Of a stretch of DNA of 7,362 nt, positions 1 through 5,194 are shown piece after piece (position 1 is the first letter of the stretch; every line of letters starts with the position of its first letter). A program made the position numbers and the translations under genes. The notes beneath the pieces were generated by a model that did no database searches, was not told where the DNA came from, and was given only the letters and a program-made list of their open reading frames with translations. Origin of the DNA: Palsa-147 sp049279675 (lineage in GTDB: Bacteria; Acidobacteriota; Terriglobia; Acidiferrales; UBA7541); assembly GCA_049279675.1 (NCBI GenBank), contig JBAPOP010000141.1, positions 1-7,362 of the forward strand, in the 5' to 3' direction.

Positions 1-71
1 GTGGTGGCGGGCGCGGCGGCTACGGCGGCGGTGGCGGCGGTGGACGCGGCCGAGGCGGACGCGACAGGTAA
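1..71 (+). CDS. C-terminal glycine/arginine-rich tail of a probable RNA-binding protein (partial)
   Basis: Only the last 22 codons are present, read from base 3 to the TAA at 69-71. Fifteen of these residues are glycine and five are arginine, with one tyrosine and one aspartate, ending GGRDR. This is an RGG-type low-complexity tail. In bacteria such as acidobacteria and cyanobacteria, tails of this kind commonly follow a single RRM domain in small RNA-binding proteins (established for the family); the RRM itself would lie left of the window and cannot be seen. The role in binding RNA is therefore inference. The other two + frames through the same bases give alanine- or tryptophan/arginine-rich strings that do not look like protein. 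The next gene starts 345 bases downstream behind its own candidate promoter, so this gene is probably transcribed separately. Confidence 0.62.
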   Translation, partial: GGGRGGYGGGGGGGRGRGGRDR

Positions 72-319
72 TCGCTTCAGACATTCGAAATTATTGGGCG
101 GAACCGCAAGGCTCGGAATCTTCTCGACCGGATTGTCTCGCAGGGTCCTGTTCGCGGAAAATCTCGCGCTTTTGATTTCGCAGTTCAATCTGCAGCCGGA
201 ATTTTTCTCGAGCGTCGCGCTCTCGCTGTCCGTTGGAACGCCGCTCGATCGCAGGGGCGCGCCACCCCGCATCAGGATCTGCAAGTATCCGCGATGTGAT
301 GTGGGCGTAACTTCAACGG

Positions 320-328
320 TGATATACT
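320..328 (+). promoter_or_regulatory. Candidate extended -10 promoter for sthA
   Basis: TGATATACT reads as the extended -10 form TGn followed by TATACT (five of six matches to TATAAT). No good -35 hexamer lies 16-18 bases upstream, which is tolerated by extended -10 promoters. The transcript would start near base 335 and have a leader of about 80 bases that includes the inverted repeat at 360-390. The call rests on sequence match only. Confidence 0.4.
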
Positions 329-359
329 CGCGCCTCTTATCTTCAATATTGGCATGCGT

Positions 360-395
360 GGTTTCGAATCCGAATCGTGATTTCGAAACCGAATC
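360..395. repeat. Overlapping inverted and direct repeats in the sthA leader (candidate operator or RNA hairpin)
   Basis: GGTTTCGAA at 360-368 and TTCGAAACC at 382-390 form a perfect 9-base inverted repeat around a 13-base centre. Overlapping this, the 15-mers at 362-376 (TTTCGAATCCGAATC) and 381-395 (TTTCGAAACCGAATC) are direct repeats differing at one base, 19 bases apart start to start. The structure lies between the candidate -10 and the sthA ATG at 417. It could be a binding site for a dimeric or tandem regulator, or a leader hairpin ending 26 bases before the start codon. No regulator family is recognised. Confidence 0.5.
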
Positions 396-416
396 TTCAC
401 TGCTGAGTCCCTGAGC

Positions 417-1805
417 ATGGAAAAGTACGAGCTCATCGTCATCGGGTCCGGGCCCGCGGGACAACGCGCCGCCATTCAGGCCGCGAAGTACGGCAAGCGC
501 GTCGCGCTGATCGAGAAGCTGGAAGTCGTCGGCGGCGCGGCGATCAACACCGGTACGATCCCCAGCAAGACGATCCGCGAAGCCGTGCTGCATCTTTCCG
601 GCTTCCACTACCAGAGCATTTACGGCGTCAACTATCGTGTGAAAGAACAAATCACAATGGCCGATCTGTGCTTTCGCGCACAGCACGTGATCAAGACCGA
701 GATGGACGTGATTCGCGCGCAACTTTCGCGCAACGGCATCGAAGTGCTCACGGGCATGGCGAGCTTTATCGATCCGCATCACGTCCGCGTGGTCGGCTCG
801 CGCAGCCAATCGGAATACGAGGCCGACAACATCATCATCGCCACGGGAACCAAACCGGCGCACTCGGCGCTCGTTCCCTTCAACAATCGAAACATCATCA
901 ACAGCGACCAGATTTTGCAGATGCCGGATATTCCGAAGACGCTGATCGTCGTCGGCGGCGGCGTCATCGGCGTCGAGTACACCTGCATGTTTGCGACGCT
1001 TGGCGTGCGAGTGATTCTCGTCGAGAAGCGGCCGCGCCTGCTCGAATTCGCGGATTCTGAAATGGTTGAGGCGCTTTGCTACCACTTGCGCGACCGGCGC
1101 GTCACGCTGCGGCTCAATGAAGAAGTGGAGAGCGTCGAAGAAACTCCCGAAGGCGGCGTCAGCGCCAATCTTAAGAGCAAGAAAAAAATCTCCGGCGAAG
1201 CGCTGCTGTACGCTGTTGGCCGGCAAGGCAATGTGGACGAACTGAATCTGGCTGCTGCGGGCCTCGAATCCGACGAGCGCGGCCGCATCGCGGTGGATGC
1301 GAATTACCGCACCGCGCAGCCGAACATTTTCGCGGTTGGCGACGTGATTGGCTTCCCGAGCCTCGCATCCGTTTCGATGGAACAGGGGCGCATCGCCACG
1401 TCGAACGCGTTCGGACTGCCCGTTCATTCCAATCGCGCGAATTATCCTTACGGCATTTACACGATTCCCGAAATTTCCTTTATCGGCAAGACGGAAGAGC
1501 AACTCACCGACGAGGGAGTTTCCTACGAAGTCGGTATCGCGTACTTCCGGGAAATTGCTCGCGGCCAGATCCGCGGCGATACGACGGGGCGGCTGAAATT
1601 GATTTTCAGCCCCGACACGAAATTGCTGCTCGGCGTCCACATCATCGGCGAAGGCGCGTCCGAACTGCTTCACATTGGGCAGGCGGTGTTCGCTCTCGGA
1701 GGCACGGTGGAATATTTCGTGGATAACGTTTTCAACTATCCGACGCTCGCGGAATGCTACAAAGCCGCCGCGTTCAACGGTCTCAACAAATTGAGCAGGT
1801 CTTAG
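417..1805 (+). CDS. sthA: Soluble (Si-specific) NAD(P)+ transhydrogenase
   Basis: This 462-residue cytoplasmic flavoprotein should pass hydride between NADPH and NAD+. It has the full layout of the pyridine-nucleotide disulfide oxidoreductase family: FAD-binding GSGPAG (residues 10-15) with Glu33, the GTIPSK stretch (46-51), a central NAD(P)-binding GGGVIG (180-185) followed by an acidic VEK, the second FAD motif AVGD (306-309), and a C-terminal dimerisation domain. Three features place it with SthA rather than lipoamide dehydrogenase or mercuric reductase. Both positions of the redox-active CxxxxC pair are non-cysteine (Ala42 and Thr47). The usual HPTxxE near the C-terminus is YPTLAE (441-446). 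The FNYPT and GLNKL endings match SthA proteins. The length is normal (about 460-470). The ATG at 417 starts exactly at the dinucleotide fold, but the Shine-Dalgarno match is poor. The ROK gene follows after 48 bases, so the two are probably co-transcribed. NADPH-to-NADH direction is the usual assignment, not shown here. Confidence 0.9.
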   Translation: MEKYELIVIGSGPAGQRAAIQAAKYGKRVALIEKLEVVGGAAINTGTIPSKTIREAVLHLSGFHYQSIYGVNYRVKEQITMADLCFRAQHVIKTEMDVIRAQLSRNGIEVLTGMASFIDPHHVRVVGSRSQSEYEADNIIIATGTKPAHSALVPFNNRNIINSDQILQMPDIPKTLIVVGGGVIGVEYTCMFATLGVRVILVEKRPRLLEFADSEMVEALCYHLRDRRVTLRLNEEVESVEETPEGGVSANLKSKKKISGEALLYAVGRQGNVDELNLAAAGLESDERGRIAVDANYRTAQPNIFAVGDVIGFPSLASVSMEQGRIATSNAFGLPVHSNRANYPYGIYTIPEISFIGKTEEQLTDEGVSYEVGIAYFREIARGQIRGDTTGRLKLIFSPDTKLLLGVHIIGEGASELLHIGQAVFALGGTVEYFVDNVFNYPTLAECYKAAAFNGLNKLSRS

Positions 1806-1853
1806 AATGCTTCGCTCGCAGAGCAACGACGAACGAGGATTGGCAGGCGCAAG

Positions 1854-2750
1854 ATGAGCAAGACGCTTGGCGTTCTGGTGATGGAGCACATTTCGGTGGC
1901 GCTGGTCGAGAACAACAAAGTTCTCGGCCGCGTGCGCGTGTATCCGGAAAAATCGAGTTCGACGGATCCGCTGCAGACGATGCCCGCGGAAAGCATCGCC
2001 GAAGTGATTCGAAAGCAGCTTGAAGAAGCCGCCGGCGGCGAGAAAATTCGCGCGGTGGGACTGGGATTTCCCGGAATCATCCAGAACGGCGTGATTGAGG
2101 ATTCTCCGAATTTGCACCAGGTGAAAGGCTTCAATATCGAAGCGGCGCTTTCCGCGACTCTTCGATTTGGCGGCGAAGCGGTGCCTGTTAAAGTTTTCAA
2201 CGATGCCGATGCGACGGCCGCGGGAATCGCTGCGTCGCGCGGCGAACTGAACAAGTTGATTCGTGTGTGGACGCTTGGCAACGGCATCGGCTTCGGGCGC
2301 TATCCGTGGCGGCAAGGAATTTGGGAGGGCGGGCATACTGTGGTCACACTCGACGCGAAGGAGAACTTCTGCGGATGCGGAGGACGGGGGCACATGGAAG
2401 GCATCATGGGCAATCGCTCCATGCGGCTGCGATTTCTCGATCTCGAGCCCGAAGAAGTTTTCGAGAACGCGAAGACGGGCGATGCGCGTTGCGCGGAATT
2501 CGTCGTGATGTGGCATCGCGCGCTCGCCGCTGCGGCGGCTTCGAACGTCCACATGGAAGGCCCAGGCAAGTTTTTCATTACCGGGCCGAATGCGAAGTTC
2601 GTGGATATCGGGATGCTCGACCGCATTCTGCAGGAAATGGTAAGGATGAGTCCTCTGCAAGGAAGTTTCTTCGAAGTGATTCCTACGAGCGACGAAGAGG
2701 GTGTGATCGGAGCCGCTGTCAACGCCGAGCGCATCGCCTTCGGAGTCTAG
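1854..2750 (+). CDS. ROK-family sugar-kinase-like protein with a degenerate N-terminal phosphate loop
   Basis: This 298-residue protein belongs to the ROK (repressor, ORF, kinase) family. GFPG (71-74), SPNL (84-87), the catalytic-type Asp117 in FNDAD, and GNGIGFG (142-148) are in the expected order. EGGH (158-161) followed by CGCGGRGHMEG (173-183) is the ROK zinc site, with His180 in place of the usual third cysteine. There is no helix-turn-helix N-terminus, so it has kinase rather than repressor architecture. The odd point is the start: family members carry DxGGT as the first ATP-phosphate loop, but here the strand reads GVLVMEHISVALV (6-18), with neither the aspartate nor GGT. Activity as a glucokinase or related kinase is therefore uncertain; it could have a different phosphodonor, weak activity or a binding role. 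An AGG-rich stretch (GGCAGG, about 1840-1846) precedes the ATG. It lies 48 bases after sthA, in the same frame, with no terminator between them. Confidence 0.82.
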   Translation: MSKTLGVLVMEHISVALVENNKVLGRVRVYPEKSSSTDPLQTMPAESIAEVIRKQLEEAAGGEKIRAVGLGFPGIIQNGVIEDSPNLHQVKGFNIEAALSATLRFGGEAVPVKVFNDADATAAGIAASRGELNKLIRVWTLGNGIGFGRYPWRQGIWEGGHTVVTLDAKENFCGCGGRGHMEGIMGNRSMRLRFLDLEPEEVFENAKTGDARCAEFVVMWHRALAAAAASNVHMEGPGKFFITGPNAKFVDIGMLDRILQEMVRMSPLQGSFFEVIPTSDEEGVIGAAVNAERIAFGV

Positions 2751-2957
2751 GCTAGGCACAGCTCGCGCTGAGTTGCTGCCAAACGCGCTTCGCGACCCCT
2801 CGTTCTTGTAGCGATTAGAGATGACTTCAGCGCTTTGTTTTCTGGCGTTTACGCCGATTTCTAATAATTTTGGTGTGGCGATTAGAAAAGCGGTGTCGAT
2901 TCGCCTCGGCGCGGAAGATTGCCTAGAATTTTTGGGTAAGGTGGCCGCGCGAAAAAT

Positions 2958-2980
2958 CGCCGGCAAGATGCCGGCGCTAC
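2958..2980 (-). repeat. REP-like hairpin with 5'-GTAG foot
   Basis: On the + strand CGCCGGC (2958-2964), loop AAGAT, and GCCGGCG (2970-2976) make a perfect 7-base stem, directly followed by CTAC (2977-2980). Read on the minus strand this is GTAG abutting the foot of a GC-rich hairpin, the arrangement of REP elements mobilised by REP-associated tyrosine transposases (TnpA_REP/RAYT). No such transposase is in the window. Assignment as a dispersed repeat is inference until copies are counted in the genome. Confidence 0.55.
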
Positions 2981-3347
2981 GATTGCGTGATTGCCGCGAG
3001 CGCACATTATGGCGCGATTCGCGTTGTCTATGCTCAAACATGGACACACTTCCACATTAGCATGCGACCCTGGGGTACCAGCAAATGACGTGTAATACGT
3101 AGTACTCCGCAACTGCTTCTGATTGAATGGGATTAGTCAGTCCACATCACTTTTGAAAACTGCTATCGGAATGGGAGAACTCCCGCAAACTGCAGATCGG
3201 TAGTATTCTGCTTTGATTGTTTGTTGTCTTCGGGTGGAGAATGCATCGGATTGAGATATTACGTGAGAACGTGCTTCCTCCTGGGGGCGGGGGCCTCCGG
3301 CTCGGAGAAAGGCGCTTTTCTACAACTCAAGGATGAGCCTTTGGCAC

Positions 3348-3353
3348 GAGGAG
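3348..3353 (+). promoter_or_regulatory. Ribosome binding site fixing the GTG start of the LprI-like gene
   Basis: GAGGAG at 3348-3353 sits 8 bases before the GTG at 3362. The longer in-frame reading from a TTG at 3221 adds 47 residues with no signal-peptide character ahead of what is clearly a signal sequence, so the GTG at 3362 is preferred. Confidence 0.6.
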
Positions 3354-3361
3354 ATTGGCAG

Positions 3362-3757
3362 GTGAGATACGTAGCAGTTCTCTTTTTTATCGCTATTACT
3401 CCCACTGTTTCTTTATGTCAGAGCTCTAAGGAGTATCGCGAGTGTAACGAGAAGGCGAAAACTCCGAGTGAGATGAATGCTTGCGCGCACGAGGAGGCGG
3501 CACGCGTGGACGCGAAGCTAGATGCGGTCTATGCCAAGGTGTTGTCACAGGCCGAAAGCGATCCGGTGGGGCTCGCAAAAATTAAGACAGCTGAAAAGGA
3601 TTGGATTGCGTATCGGGACGCCTATATCAGCGCAATGTTTCCGGCGGCACATAAGATAACTGAGTACGGTGCGATGTATCCGATGAAAGCTGATCTGCTT
3701 CGCGCGAAAATGACGCATCAGCAGATCGCGGCGTTGAATCATCTGCTGCAGAAATAG
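3362..3757 (+). CDS. Secreted LprI-like (DUF1311) protein
   Basis: This is a 131-residue exported protein starting at GTG. Residues 1-19 are a signal peptide (one early arginine, then VAVLFFIAITPTVSLC). Cys19 is not in a proper lipobox, because the preceding residue is Leu, so ordinary cleavage near Cys19-Gln20 is more likely than lipidation. The mature part has the layout of the LprI/DUF1311 domain: a first cysteine (28), TPSEMNAC (34-41), acidic EEAARVDAKLDAVYAKVL (44-61), and WIAYRDA (81-87). LprI of Mycobacterium tuberculosis inhibits lysozyme; most DUF1311 proteins are uncharacterised, so that function is not claimed here. In many members a cysteine follows RDA and pairs in a disulfide; here the position holds Tyr88, leaving Cys28 and Cys41 as the only cysteines of the core. 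Codon choice (more A/T-ending codons early on) looks unlike the flanking operons. It appears to stand alone. Confidence 0.72.
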   Translation: MRYVAVLFFIAITPTVSLCQSSKEYRECNEKAKTPSEMNACAHEEAARVDAKLDAVYAKVLSQAESDPVGLAKIKTAEKDWIAYRDAYISAMFPAAHKITEYGAMYPMKADLLRAKMTHQQIAALNHLLQK

Positions 3758-3839
3758 GCCGACTCGAGCGGGCAGTGCTTCGGATCTATCAGGGCTCAGA
3801 TTTTTCGCGGGTCCTCCTCTGAATCACAGCGCTTATCCG

Positions 3840-3892
3840 CGGCTGAAGCCGGAGAAATTGGAGCGCGGATCTTTTCGGAGTGCTGAAGCGCT
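3840..3892. repeat. Two short GA-centred inverted repeats
   Basis: CGGCT-GA-AGCCG at 3840-3851 is a perfect 5-base stem. AGTGCT-GA-AGCGCT at 3879-3892 is a 6-base stem with one G-T wobble. Both share the core GCT-GA-AGC with each other and resemble the larger GA-centred hairpin that starts four bases further on. They may be parts of one composite repeat unit. Confidence 0.45.
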
Positions 3893-3895
3893 CCT

Positions 3896-3919
3896 CCCCC
3901 GCATGAATGCGGGGGCTCC
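3896..3919 (-). repeat. REP-like hairpin with 5'-GGAG foot
   Basis: CCCCCGCAT (3896-3904), GA, ATGCGGGGG (3907-3915) is a perfect 9-base inverted repeat followed by CTCC (3916-3919). On the minus strand it reads GGAG abutting the stem, the alternative REP foot tetranucleotide to GTAG. It is the strongest hairpin in the window. Lack of a following T-tract on either strand argues against a simple terminator. Confidence 0.5.
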
Positions 3920-4106
3920 CACCGAGAGGCAAACAGGCTCCCTCCAGGAGTCGGCAAGGACATCGCATTGCGATTATTGATTTCAACGCTAGGGACCTGC
4001 CCTACCACATTGAAGAGAGCAGGTCACGCGCGTACAGCTCTTGGATTAAGTGCGATATTATTTGCGCGCGTTAGGACGGCTCTGGGCTGATAAATTTCTG
4101 CTTTCA

Positions 4107-4113
4107 AAGGAGG
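4107..4113 (+). promoter_or_regulatory. Ribosome binding site deciding the GTG start at 4120
   Basis: AAGGAGG at 4107-4113 is a near-perfect Shine-Dalgarno sequence. It is 6 bases before the GTG at 4120 and 12 before the ATG at 4126, so the GTG is the better-spaced start; the two choices differ by only two residues. Confidence 0.7.
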
Positions 4114-4119
4114 AACGTC

Positions 4120-4596
4120 GTGGAAATGCGGAGAGCGGTGCTGCTTGCCGGAGTTTGCGCGCTGATGCTTTTGCCGGGGGCTTCGGCTGCGGGGGGAAAG
4201 TTCGACGGTAATTGGACGACAAACCTCTCGTGCGAAGCTCATGGGCAGACCGAGGCGTACAAATGGGAGTTTCCCAGCACGATCAAAGACAACAGCTTTC
4301 ACGGAGTGCACGGCGAACCGGGCGGGCCGGGCTACCTGCTTATCGAAGGCAAGATATCGGAGGACGGCAGCGCCAAGCTCGCTGCCAAAGGCACAGTCAC
4401 TCAGAACCATGCGCACGGCGTCTTCGCTATGAAGGGGAACAACTATAGCTACAACATCAAAGCCCAATTCAACGATATGAAAGGCACGGGAACCCGGGAC
4501 GAAGGCGCCGGAGTTCTCGGCCGCCCGTGTACATTCGAGTTCACGAAGCAGCCGGGTTCGCCTCCGGCGGCTCCTCCGGCGGGCGGACAACAGTAG
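4120..4596 (+). CDS. Secreted protein of unknown function
   Basis: This is a 158-residue exported protein. Residues 1-24 form a clear signal peptide: basic MRR, a hydrophobic AVLLAGVCALMLLPG core, and ASA before the likely cleavage site at 23-24. The mature protein opens with FDGNWTT (28-34), then alternates short hydrophobic and polar stretches rich in Gly, Lys, Thr and Asn, typical of an all-beta fold. It has two cysteines, Cys38 and Cys137, at the two ends of the folded part, well placed for one disulfide. The last 14 residues (PGSPPAAPPAGGQQ) are a flexible Pro/Ala/Gly tail. FDGxW-type openings occur in several small periplasmic proteins of unknown function, but I do not recognise a named family with confidence. 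It has no close neighbour to suggest a partner. The very strong ribosome binding site suggests abundant synthesis. Confidence 0.78.
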   Translation: MEMRRAVLLAGVCALMLLPGASAAGGKFDGNWTTNLSCEAHGQTEAYKWEFPSTIKDNSFHGVHGEPGGPGYLLIEGKISEDGSAKLAAKGTVTQNHAHGVFAMKGNNYSYNIKAQFNDMKGTGTRDEGAGVLGRPCTFEFTKQPGSPPAAPPAGGQQ

Positions 4597-4682
4597 AGCA
4601 GAAGCGCAGGCATGACCGTTCTACTTCCGACTACTACGCCACAAGGCTTGCCGGCGGTGAATACCGTGAAACTCTGAGAGGC

Positions 4683-4688
4683 TATAAA
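4683..4688 (+). promoter_or_regulatory. Possible -10 element upstream of the 65-residue basic protein
   Basis: TATAAA at 4683-4688 matches five of six positions of the -10 consensus and sits about 130 bases before the ATG at 4817. No acceptable -35 lies at the right spacing (AATACC at 17), so this is weak. The rest of the gap 4597-4816 shows nothing recognisable. Confidence 0.22.
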
Positions 4689-4816
4689 TTATCGAATCAC
4701 GGAAGGATTACGGAATGGCGCTGCTGGAGTTGAAACGAAAAGGGTGGTGCGTTGACGGAGTGCGAGGCGCACGAGTACGATGGCACTGAAATAAATCAAC
4801 CGGAGACGGAGGATAC

Positions 4817-5014
4817 ATGGCGAAAAAGAGCAGGCTGAATCGGATCGCGACGTCGATTGGAGCCGCGGTGGGAACGGCGGACGCGAAGGCGCACAAGGTG
4901 GTGAAGGCGGGCGCGGTGGCGAGGAAAGAGCTTGACGATATTTCGAAGCAGCTCGATGCGTTGAAGCGGCAGCTGCAGAAGACGACAAAGCGGATCCGGA
5001 AGGCGCTGGCGTAA
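4817..5014 (+). CDS. Small, strongly basic helical protein of unknown function
   Basis: This is a 65-residue protein with 17 Lys/Arg against 5 Asp/Glu and no cysteine or tryptophan. The N-terminal third is MAKKSRLNRI followed by small residues (ATSIGAAVGTADAKA). From about residue 34 the sequence is predicted by eye to be one amphipathic helix with hydrophobic heptad-like spacing (ELDDISKQLDALKRQLQ), ending in the basic KTTKRIRKALA. The composition suggests binding to nucleic acid or another polyanion, as in small histone H1-like or nucleoid-associated proteins, with self-association through the helix; this is inference from composition only. GGAGG followed by ATAC immediately before the ATG is a strong ribosome binding site, which supports this as a real gene despite its size. 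It stands alone, followed by a hairpin-rich gap. Confidence 0.7.
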   Translation: MAKKSRLNRIATSIGAAVGTADAKAHKVVKAGAVARKELDDISKQLDALKRQLQKTTKRIRKALA

Positions 5015-5045
5015 CCAAGGGCAGTGAAGCGTGGCGAGCCCCGAG

Positions 5046-5083
5046 GCGGGAGCGCCAGGGACCTAAGGTGCTATAGCTCCCGC
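5046..5083. repeat. Inverted repeat GCGGGAGC / GCTCCCGC
   Basis: GCGGGAGC at 5046-5053 and GCTCCCGC at 5076-5083 are a perfect 8-base inverted repeat with a 22-base centre. It begins 31 bases after the stop of the small basic protein and could end its transcript or be part of a larger repeat. There is no T-tract, so I do not call it a terminator. Confidence 0.45.
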
Positions 5084-5124
5084 GAGCATACAATTGGGGT
5101 CCAAGCGCTACGCGAGCCGCGACG

Positions 5125-5137
5125 GAGCCTTTGGCTC
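5125..5137. repeat. Short hairpin GAGCC-TTT-GGCTC
   Basis: A perfect 5-base stem with a 3-base loop lies between the 5046-5083 inverted repeat and the REP-like hairpin at 5162-5185. On its own it is weak; it is listed because it belongs to the same cluster. Confidence 0.35.
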
Positions 5138-5161
5138 TGGTCTGCCAGCGCGACAAAGGGC

Positions 5162-5185
5162 GGGCGCAGCGAGCAGCGCCCCTAC
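5162..5185 (-). repeat. REP-like hairpin with 5'-GTAG foot
   Basis: GGGCGC (5162-5167), loop AGCGAGCA, GCGCCC (5176-5181) is a perfect 6-base stem followed directly by CTAC (5182-5185). On the minus strand this reads GTAG abutting the stem, the same geometry and orientation as the element at 2958-2980, though the stem and loop sequences differ. Confidence 0.5.
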
Positions 5186-5194
5186 GAACCTCGA

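Larger units (their letters stand above)
72..416. other. Intergenic region upstream of sthA
   Basis: These 345 bases between the RGG-tail protein and sthA hold no convincing gene. The long frame that covers them from base 1 has no domain-like character and no ribosome binding site of its own. The distal half is unremarkable. The proximal half carries a candidate extended -10 promoter (320-328) and a repeat structure (360-395), both described separately. I see no T-tract terminator after the TAA at 69-71. Confidence 0.6.
2751..3361. other. Long intergenic region with a REP-like hairpin
   Basis: These 611 bases lie between the ROK gene and the LprI-like gene. I see no supported gene: short frames on both strands lack ribosome binding sites, and the minus-strand frame over 2882-3112 partly translates the repeat at 2958-2980. 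Small hairpins occur at 2784-2794 (CGCG-CTT-CGCG) and 2844-2855 (GGCGT-TT-ACGCC), but neither has a T-tract, so no terminator is called. From about 3060 onward the sequence looks visibly less G+C-rich than the flanking operons. No convincing -35/-10 pair was found for the downstream gene. Confidence 0.5.
3758..4119. other. Intergenic region with a cluster of GA-loop hairpins
   Basis: These 362 bases lie between the two secreted-protein genes. No gene is supported here; frames on the minus strand that cross it only read through the hairpins. It contains three hairpins sharing a GA or GAA centre between 3840 and 3915, listed separately. A TATTAT at 4056-4061 could be a -10 for the 4120 gene, but no acceptable -35 accompanies it. 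No terminator with a T-tract was seen after the stop codon ending at 3757. Confidence 0.5.

Noticed and set aside
1..414. A 137-codon + frame opening with an alanine/valine-rich stretch
   Set aside because: Its first part is an alternative frame of the glycine-rich tail that ends at base 71, and the remainder has no start signal or domain-like character.
2882..3112. A 76-codon minus-strand frame
   Set aside because: No ribosome binding site, no domain character, and it partly translates the REP-like hairpin at 2958-2980.
3221..3361. Upstream extension of the LprI-like gene from a TTG
   Set aside because: It would put 47 uninformative residues before a clear signal peptide; the GTG at 3362 has GAGGAG at ideal spacing.
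3896..3915. Intrinsic terminator at the GC-rich 9-base hairpin
   Set aside because: No run of T follows on either strand, and the GGAG foot fits a REP-like element better.
4024..4590. A long minus-strand frame (188 codons) opposite the secreted-protein gene
   Set aside because: It is very arginine-rich, antisense to a gene with a strong ribosome binding site and signal peptide, and shows no recognisable motifs.
5030..5120. A tRNA-like or riboswitch-like fold in the hairpin-rich gap
   Set aside because: No T-loop GTTCGAnTC or acceptor stem ending was found, and no known riboswitch core could be matched by eye.
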